Assembly: GCF_039544005.1 (NCBI RefSeq)
Contig: NZ_BAABKV010000001.1
Span: forward strand, 4,588,001 to 4,652,000
Length of the DNA: 64,000 nt
Direction of reading: 5' to 3'
Origin: Kitasatospora paranensis
GTDB taxonomy: Bacteria; Actinomycetota; Actinomycetes; Streptomycetales; Streptomycetaceae
Part shown: piece by piece, positions 57,908 through 64,000 of the stretch
Layout of the letters: each line of letters begins with the position of its first letter
How positions within the stretch are numbered: position 1 is the first letter of the stretch
Notes under the pieces: generated by a model
Database searches by the model: none
Told to the model about the DNA's origin: nothing
Seen by the model: only the letters and a program-made list of their open reading frames with translations
Made by a program: the position numbers and the translations under genes

Positions 57908-58158
57908 CTGTTGGTGGCGGCGGTTTCACCGCTGCTGACCTGCGGCGCAGCGCTCTGACTGAGTTCCACCGGTCGGAGCGCTTTCGCTTTCTCGGCCGCA
58001 GGTGAGCCCGAAGTGAGCCCGGCGGTTTCGCCGACTGCCGTCTTACGGGCACGGGGGACGAGCCTCGCGGCGGCCTCGGACACTTCCCGGTCGATCTCCG
58101 GGAGCAGGCTGGTGTACGTGTCCGACGTGAGCGTGATCGTGGAGTGCGCAAGGTTTCT
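57841..58158 (-). pseudogene. C-terminal remnant of a tyrosine-recombinase integrase
   Basis: The minus-strand frame keeps only the last part of a phage/ICE-type tyrosine recombinase: AHSTITLTSDTYTSLLPEID, containing the conserved catalytic His and the nucleophile Tyr (DTYTS), then REVSEAAARLVPRARK. It is cut off upstream by a stop at about 58159, so both catalytic Arg boxes are lost. The frame reads on into tRNA-Lys (RTLNLRIKSPQL), the usual geometry of an integrase at its tRNA attachment site. It is a relic of an integrated element. Confidence 0.85.
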
Positions 58159-58190
58159 TCATCGTGTTTTCGGCACGGACACCCCGGCCG

Positions 58191-61100
58191 TTACGAACGG
58201 GCGATGTCGAGGATCTCGTCCACCATGCCGATGGCCGGCGACGGCGCTTCCATGCTTTCGAGAGTTTCCCTCAACCGCCGCGCGAATCTTGTGATGCGGC
58301 GGGGATCCGGGGCGTCGGCCTGAACGGCTTCGGCGAGGTGATCGTGGTCGCGCTTCAGATCCTGCTCCTCCGCTCCGGACAGACTCGCGCTGAGCCATCC
58401 GATCTCCTCCTCGAGTCTGGCCCGCGCGGCCCGGAGATCGGTCTGTGCCTGAGCGGACAGCGTTCCCGGAGGGGCGACGGCGGGCGCTAGCATTGCCCCT
58501 CCGCCTCCGCCTCCGCCTCCGCCTCCGCCGCTCGAACCGCTCGTCCCGCGCAGTTCGGGAAGGGCCGCCTTCAGGGCGTTGCGCAGCTCCAGGACTGTCG
58601 GGAAGCGGACGTCGGGGCGCAGGCTCACCCCTCGCATGACGGTGTTGCTCAACTGCCCGTACTCCGGAAGCGGTGCCGGACCGAACTGGAACGACTCCTG
58701 GTCCTCGTAGGGCAGGGCTCCCAACGGGTGCAGAAGCCGGTAGAGGATCGCCGACAGCGCGAACACATCGTCCGCAGCCGACCGCGCCGACAACGCGTCA
58801 TTCCTGGCTTCGGGCGGCAGGTAGTCCGACGTACCGGCCACCAGGAGGGGCTCGTTGCGTGCGAGGTCTGTGCCGGATCCCCAGCCCAGCACGCACAGCT
58901 CGCCCGGGTCATCTGCGCACAGCACGAGGTTGTCGGGTCGTATGTCCCCGTGCGTGACCTCCCGCAGGTCGAGCATCCGGTGCAGCGTGTCGCACGCGTC
59001 GACAATCCAGCGGACGGCGTCGACGTGGCTGATCTCGCCGCGTCCGGCCAGCCTGGTGTCGAGCTTCTCCTGCAGGCTGACCCCGTCCACTCTGTGGAAC
59101 AGCAGCCAGTCCCCGCTGCAGGGAAGGATCTCGGGTACGCCTTCGACGCGCTGCGGAGGGGCGGAGAAGATCTCGTGGAGGCGCGCCAGCTTCGCCCTCT
59201 GCCCCGGGTGGTACTGGGCCACCAGCGGCTGCCGCTGATCGTCGTGCTCGACGCGGCACGTCTTCGGCCCGATTCCGTCGTCGCTGCGCAGCTGGATGAC
59301 GTATCCCTCGTCCCTCAGGGTCTCCTCGTCCGGCTCCCACGTGAAGTGCCGGTGTTCGGTGTTTCTCGGCCGCCGCTCCAGCCAGGCGGGAAGGATCTCG
59401 TTGATCCACCGCCATTCGTTCTGATCCTTGACGAGGAGGCCGAACGCGTGGAGCGCGTCTAGGTCCTTGTGCTTCGTCGTGGCGAGAGAGGTCCGGACCG
59501 AGGTGACGGACGCATCGTCCTTGATGAGCTCGGCGATCTCGTAGAGCAGTGACAGGGCCTGTTCCCGGCGTCCTTCGCCGTAGGGGTCGAGCAGGCCGAT
59601 CACCGCGTCGTCCTCGTCCACCACCCACTCGAACGCGTCGGCCACCAGGTGCAGGTCCACGATCCTCCGCTGCTTCTCGTGCAGCAGGTCCAGCACCCGG
59701 CCGCCGAGCATGTGGATGTGCTGGGGGTGACCCTGGGTATAACTCCAGACCTGCGCAGCGGCGTTGGGCATCACGTCGATGGGCGGCAGGAAGCCCTGAT
59801 GGAAGGCCTGCAGCGTCGCTTCCTTGTCCAGCGGCCCGATGACGTACGGCGTCGTGAACTCCTGCTGGAAGCGGGTGCCCTCGAGCAGGCCCCGGATCCC
59901 GTCGATGGTCGCGGCCCCGCAGAACAGCAGGGCCATGTCGCCCCCGTTCTTGAGGCCGCGCAGTTCGCTCAGCGCGGGCTCAAGGGTTCCCTGCTGCTTC
60001 AGACGCCGCAGCAGGTGTTGGAACTCGTCGATGATGAGCAGGAGCCCGACCTTGTCCTTCCACAACTGTTGCCGGACGCCCCGCCACCACCGTAGGAAGT
60101 CGAGCGAGCCGCAGCCGTCGGGCAGGCCGATGGCAGGCGGCCGGGTGTCGAAGGCTTGGTCCACGGCGAGGCCAACCGCCTTGGCGATGTCACTCATCAG
60201 CGTGCTGTCCGAGGCGGCGGTCATCTCGCCGTTCAGGTAAACGGGAAACACCCGCGGGATCCGCCACTTGCCGGGCGGCGGCAGTTCAACGGCTCCGGGG
60301 GAACGGATCTCGCTGAGCTGGTGCGCGATCGACGTCTTCCCGGCCTGCCGTGAACCGGTCATGAACAGCACCCTGGTGTTGGTACGCGACGCCTTCTCGT
60401 AGTGGCGTGTCAGGTCCTCGAGTTCCTTGGTACGGCCGACGAACAGGTCGGGGTCCACCGGGTCGCTCGGGTTGAAGCGCGCGGCCAGCCTCTGACCGGG
60501 CGGGTAGGTGTGCACCAACACGGTTTCGGTCTTCTCGGTCGACCTCCCGTCGGGGAGTACGCCTGAGGCCGTGACCCGCACCTCCTGGTCCTGGCTGTTC
60601 AGGACGAGGAGCAGCGTCGCGGAGGAATGGGCCAACATGCGGCCCAGCACGACATTCTGCTCGGCACCCGCGCTGCCCTCGACTCTCACATTGACCTGCG
60701 ACAGAGGCTGCCGACTGCTGCGCAGCTCCGTCTTGACCTCCACGGGGCCGGAGCCCAGCCTGGTCGCTTTGTTGACCTTCAAGACCAGCTGACGTTGGTT
60801 TCCGCCGCTCTTCAGGTGCTGCCGCGCCACGTCATCCCAGACCGCCTGCAGCGCGCCGCAGAGCTGAACGGCCGCTGCTCTGCGTGCTTTGGAAATGAGG
60901 TTCTTCGCCAGCTGCTGCTGCAGCCACATCTCGTCCTCGACGTGCGTCATCAATTTGACGAAATCACGCGTCGCGCTGCCGGCCAGCCGGGGCGGAGCGT
61001 CGGCGTCGGCAAACCGCTGAGCCAGCCGGGTCCAGAGGTCGCCCAGCTGTTCGAGGCCGATCGAGTCTTGCGGTCCCGCATCAGCTGTGAGCCGGGTCGC

Positions 61101-64000
61101 GGCCTCAGCCAATGCCTCCGCAAGGGAGCCGGGCTGTCGGCGGGACACCGCCTTGCGGACGAGTTCCTCGGTCCCGGCTGGCAACACCTGCGGTTCCGCC
61201 TCGGAGAACAGGGTGTCGACGTAGGCGAGGTCCTCGTCACTTACCTCGATGCCGAGCTCGGGCAGGGTGACGACCGCGTAGCGGTAGCCCTCTGCGTAGG
61301 AGATCCGGTCGCAGAAGGACCTCAGCTCGCGCAGGACCCTTCCCTTCTCCTCCGGGGTGGGCGCGCTCTCCACGAGTGCGCGCCACTCGTCGTAGGCGTC
61401 TCGCACCAGCCCGTGCTCCGCGAGCAGCGCCGCGCCGTGCTCGCGTGCCTCACGCATCACGGCACTGTCGAGGACGGCCGCCCTGAGCTTCAGGTGGTCC
61501 TGGACGAAACGAAGCAGGCGCGGCGGATCCGCCTGCAGGCTCGCCGCCACGCGCTCAAGGTGCTCCCGCCCGAGGGGCGGCAGGTTCTTGTCGTTGAGGC
61601 TCTCGGGAACGTCCTGGTCGATCGCCCGGGCGACAAGACCGTCCAGCTCGTCCTCCCGGCCACGACGCAGCTCCCGAAGCGCTTCCCGCTCGAGGTCCCG
61701 CTTCTTCTGACGATGGGCCAGGACAACCGCGAAGGCCAAGGGCAGGTCCGAGGTTCCCGGTCTGCGGCGCCGGGCGAACTCCAGCAGCAGCTTCGGAGCC
61801 ACGGCCTGGCGGTCGGACAGGTAAGCGAGCAAGCCCGCCTGGGCGATGGCCTCCTCGATGGAACCGTCGCGGAGCGTCTGGAAGAGTTCAAGGAGTTGAC
61901 CGGCTTCCCTGAACTTCCTCTGGGCGCAGGCGATCTGTACGTTGAGGCGCGCCCCTTCCGGAAGGTGCCCGAAGACCTCGGCGACTGCGGCGGCGTCCTC
62001 GAACATGCCGCACTTGAGCTGGCAGGCCACCGTCGCCTGGCCCAGGGCCACGTCCCGGGGATACTCTTCCAGTAACTCCTTGAACAGCCGCGCCGCCGTC
62101 TCCCAGTCCCCGTCTGCGGCAGCTTGGAGCGCGGGCTTGGCCTGAGTCCGGTGCGCCGGCGACAGCCTGCCGGCCAAATCCGCCCGGTCGACCTTCGGCT
62201 GGAACCAGGTCAGTGCCTTGAGGCGCAGCGCGTCCACGTCGTCGCCGTACTCGTGCACCAGCTGCTGGATCGCCTCGGTCTCCGACATCTGGGGACCCTT
62301 GACCTTCGTCAGGACGCCCCGGTCGCCCAGCAGGAGTGCCTGGTTCTGGCCTACGGCGCTCTCCCTGAGGACGGCCGCCTCCACGGACCGGGGATTGCGG
62401 CGCAGCGCGAGGTCGGCGTACTTGAGCAGTGCGTCCTCGTCCCCCTGCCGCTGCGCGAGTTTGGCCAGAGCGAGGTGCAGTTCGTATTCGGAGTTCTCCT
62501 TGTGATGGCGCTCCAGCACCTTCCGCAGCGGCCGGTCGCGGCCCAGCTCACGGGAGATCCGGACCACCGGAGCCAGCAGCGCCGATGCCGCACGGGTGCT
62601 GTCGATCCACTGCAGAAGCAGGTCCCAGGCCTCTTGTCCCCGGCCCGCCGTCTCGAGCACAGCCGCCATCTCAGCAGCGGCCTTCGGACTGGGGTTGGTC
62701 AGGAGCGAGAAGAGGCTCCGCATCGTGGCCAGATACCGGGCGACATTGCCCGGTGCCCCGGACTGCATGGCCCGGCGCACCGCCGTGCCGGCCAGGTAGA
62801 ACTCGTGGCTTCTCGGTGCCCTGCGGCATTCGGCGATCCGCTGGGCCGCCACGCCCTCGTCGCTGTCGAGCGCGTCGCGGAGCCCGGTGACGGCCCGCTC
62901 GCCCGGAGCCGGCCGGACGTTCCCGCCCTGGGCAAGCGTCGGCTTGCCACCCGCGGGGGTGGGCACGGGCCGGCCCAGCGACGAGAACAGCGCGGTGAGC
63001 ACCCTCAGCTGATCGTCCGTGTAGCTCGAGGTGAACACCCGGGCGTGGTACTCGAAGGTGGTGACGGCCTCCTCCAGGTGGCCACAGGCCGTGTAGGCGC
63101 AGCCGAGGTTCCACGCCGCAGACGAGCCGAGCCAGAACCTGGCGGACACGCTGCGGTACAAGGCGACCGCTTCCTCGGCCCGGTCGGCCCGCACGAGGGT
63201 CGCTAGGGCATTTCCGAGGGCCAAGGACTGGCCGCTCCGGACGGCTCTGACCCAGGCGTCGGCGACGAGAGAGGAATCCGTGTGCGGGGGCAGTTGCCGG
63301 GCCTCCTTGATGAGGGGGCTTTCGGCCTGCGGCCCGACGATCTCCTGCACGTGGACACGCGGAAGGAGCGCCGGATCTAGGGCCCGCTTTACGCTGGTGG
63401 CACTCGACGGCGGCGAGGTCGGGTCGTAGGTCTCGCGGGGAAGGGCACCCCGGCGCACCGCCTCGTCCCGCAGGAAGACCACGCGGGGAAGGTGTTCGGG
63501 CAGCGTCCAGGCGACACAGTCCTGAAGCACCCGTGCAGCAGAACCGTGATCACCGCCGTTGATCAGCCACAGCGCGAGATCACGGCTGACGAACGAGTCC
63601 CGGCAGTGGTTGACCAGACCGATCAGCCGGTCGGTGAGCTCTGCGCCGGGCACCGGGATCCGCAGAATCCGCAACTGGGACGTCAGTACCCCGACGACGC
63701 CGGGCTCCCGCCACGAGGTCGCTTCGGTCGTCTCCAGCACTCCCTGCAGCCCGAACGTCCGCAGCCGTGCGGTGAAGTGGCTCCGCCATGCCTCGACATC
63801 CCTCGTAGTCGTGGGCGGCAGCGCCGAACCGTCGGACCTTGCGAGCGTGCCCGAGACCTCGACACGCCCCGCCTGCCAGTCGCGCAGATCGCGGAGGAGG
63901 TTCTCCGTCCAGTCGGCTGTGGCGCCCATCTGCTGGGCGAGACCCAGCCGTTCCCGCGCGAGAGCGAGATCCCCGGCGTCCAGCGCATGGCGCGCGAGCT
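58191..64000 (-). CDS. giant helical-repeat / STAND-type NTPase / kinase-like protein, N-terminus beyond the window
   Basis: The frame is open to base 64000 and the first Met inside is at 63929, so at least 1,935 residues are coded (numbering below counts from that Met). About 1-1050: alpha-helical TPR-like repeats (AWNLGCAYTACGHLEEAVTTF and similar). About 1055-1150: beta-sandwich (KVNKATRLGSGPVEVKTELR, VRVTASGVLPDG). About 1164-1480: NTPase with VGRTKELEDL, Walker A TGSRQAGKTSIAHQL (about 1192) and Walker B LLLIIDEFQHLL, then FCGAATIDG and winged-helix-like segments. About 1560-1790: kinase-like lobe with hinge LFHRVDGVSLQEKL, THGDIRPDNLVL (HxDxxxxN, about 1660), GWGSG in place of DFG, YLPPEA, DDVFALSAILYRLL. 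Then 11 Gly and a helical tail. No membrane helix. Role unknown; defence or stress signalling is inferred from architecture and location. Confidence 0.85.
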   Translation of the reverse strand, partial: LARHALDAGDLALARERLGLAQQMGATADWTENLLRDLRDWQAGRVEVSGTLARSDGSALPPTTTRDVEAWRSHFTARLRTFGLQGVLETTEATSWREPGVVGVLTSQLRILRIPVPGAELTDRLIGLVNHCRDSFVSRDLALWLINGGDHGSAARVLQDCVAWTLPEHLPRVVFLRDEAVRRGALPRETYDPTSPPSSATSVKRALDPALLPRVHVQEIVGPQAESPLIKEARQLPPHTDSSLVADAWVRAVRSGQSLALGNALATLVRADRAEEAVALYRSVSARFWLGSSAAWNLGCAYTACGHLEEAVTTFEYHARVFTSSYTDDQLRVLTALFSSLGRPVPTPAGGKPTLAQGGNVRPAPGERAVTGLRDALDSDEGVAAQRIAECRRAPRSHEFYLAGTAVRRAMQSGAPGNVARYLATMRSLFSLLTNPSPKAAAEMAAVLETAGRGQEAWDLLLQWIDSTRAASALLAPVVRISRELGRDRPLRKVLERHHKENSEYELHLALAKLAQRQGDEDALLKYADLALRRNPRSVEAAVLRESAVGQNQALLLGDRGVLTKVKGPQMSETEAIQQLVHEYGDDVDALRLKALTWFQPKVDRADLAGRLSPAHRTQAKPALQAAADGDWETAARLFKELLEEYPRDVALGQATVACQLKCGMFEDAAAVAEVFGHLPEGARLNVQIACAQRKFREAGQLLELFQTLRDGSIEEAIAQAGLLAYLSDRQAVAPKLLLEFARRRRPGTSDLPLAFAVVLAHRQKKRDLEREALRELRRGREDELDGLVARAIDQDVPESLNDKNLPPLGREHLERVAASLQADPPRLLRFVQDHLKLRAAVLDSAVMREAREHGAALLAEHGLVRDAYDEWRALVESAPTPEEKGRVLRELRSFCDRISYAEGYRYAVVTLPELGIEVSDEDLAYVDTLFSEAEPQVLPAGTEELVRKAVSRRQPGSLAEALAEAATRLTADAGPQDSIGLEQLGDLWTRLAQRFADADAPPRLAGSATRDFVKLMTHVEDEMWLQQQLAKNLISKARRAAAVQLCGALQAVWDDVARQHLKSGGNQRQLVLKVNKATRLGSGPVEVKTELRSSRQPLSQVNVRVEGSAGAEQNVVLGRMLAHSSATLLLVLNSQDQEVRVTASGVLPDGRSTEKTETVLVHTYPPGQRLAARFNPSDPVDPDLFVGRTKELEDLTRHYEKASRTNTRVLFMTGSRQAGKTSIAHQLSEIRSPGAVELPPPGKWRIPRVFPVYLNGEMTAASDSTLMSDIAKAVGLAVDQAFDTRPPAIGLPDGCGSLDFLRWWRGVRQQLWKDKVGLLLIIDEFQHLLRRLKQQGTLEPALSELRGLKNGGDMALLFCGAATIDGIRGLLEGTRFQQEFTTPYVIGPLDKEATLQAFHQGFLPPIDVMPNAAAQVWSYTQGHPQHIHMLGGRVLDLLHEKQRRIVDLHLVADAFEWVVDEDDAVIGLLDPYGEGRREQALSLLYEIAELIKDDASVTSVRTSLATTKHKDLDALHAFGLLVKDQNEWRWINEILPAWLERRPRNTEHRHFTWEPDEETLRDEGYVIQLRSDDGIGPKTCRVEHDDQRQPLVAQYHPGQRAKLARLHEIFSAPPQRVEGVPEILPCSGDWLLFHRVDGVSLQEKLDTRLAGRGEISHVDAVRWIVDACDTLHRMLDLREVTHGDIRPDNLVLCADDPGELCVLGWGSGTDLARNEPLLVAGTSDYLPPEARNDALSARSAADDVFALSAILYRLLHPLGALPYEDQESFQFGPAPLPEYGQLSNTVMRGVSLRPDVRFPTVLELRNALKAALPELRGTSGSSGGGGGGGGGGGAMLAPAVAPPGTLSAQAQTDLRAARARLEEEIGWLSASLSGAEEQDLKRDHDHLAEAVQADAPDPRRITRFARRLRETLESMEAPSPAIGMVDEILDIARS

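Overview
The window is very GC-rich DNA with many GTG starts, leaderless promoters and third-position G/C. It carries bldC, a valine dehydrogenase and DUF3073/DUF5302 proteins, and has a Streptomyces-type purF-purM-DUF3073-vdh-hypothetical-bldC order. This points to a chromosomal segment of a Streptomycetaceae member (Streptomyces or Kitasatospora). One exact 14-bp parS-like palindrome suggests the origin-proximal half of the chromosome.

Layout. 1-3.1 kb: an extracytoplasmic copper operon (membrane protein, YcnI, Sco1, PCuAC, CopC/D) on the minus strand. 3.3-19.5 kb: housekeeping and mixed metabolic genes: an anti-sigma-type ATPase, amidase, PP2C-like protein, pirin, SseB, a large acyl-CoA dehydrogenase, M18 aminopeptidase, a thioredoxin-NHL protein, an isochorismatase hydrolase with a GlxA regulator, and a LURP-one/glutathionylspermidine-synthase-like/lipoprotein/DUF350 group. 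19.6-33.1 kb: purA, a lipid-kinase-like gene, purF, purM, DUF3073, vdh, bldC with a long leader, tRNA-Asp and hrpA. 33.3-39.5 kb: a methyltransferase, a WXG100 protein with an NlpC/P60-type large partner (probable type VII secretion substrates), and a fully overlapping XRE / ImmA-IrrE / MAB_1171c-like membrane protein / MpaB-like oxygenase operon with its own operator. 39.8-43.5 kb: rhodanese, small CarD-like protein, a cold-shock protein behind a leader terminator, and an L,D-transpeptidase. 43.5-46.7 kb: a small accessory block (Phd-HicB-like antitoxin plus toxin, disrupted mini-ORFs, a NADAR-type protein) abutting a tRNA Glu-Asp-Phe cluster. 46.8-57.7 kb: metallopeptidase, a CrcB-DUF190-CrcB fluoride-export set, a DEAD-box helicase with an RGG-like tail, a PARG-type hydrolase, LtrA, phosphatase, SDR, winged-helix protein and nucleotidyltransferase. 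57.8-64 kb: tRNA-Lys with a tyrosine-integrase remnant directly beside it, then one gigantic gene that runs off the window.

The most unusual item is that last gene. It encodes at least 1,935 residues: an alpha-helical repeat scaffold, a beta-sandwich, a STAND/AAA-type NTPase and a C-terminal kinase-like domain that keeps the HxD...N loop but appears to lack the DFG aspartate and the beta-3 lysine. It sits at an integration hotspot and looks like a sensor/effector of the NLR-like kind, possibly in defence; that role is inference.

A caution for readers: at least eight places show a single missing base, usually in a short C or G run, that splits an otherwise well-conserved gene (sco1, the lipid kinase, hrpA twice, mini-ORFs twice, the metallopeptidase, PARG). 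All go the same way, so residual sequencing/assembly deletions are more likely than eight real mutations. Those genes are annotated as intact reading frames with the suspected position given.
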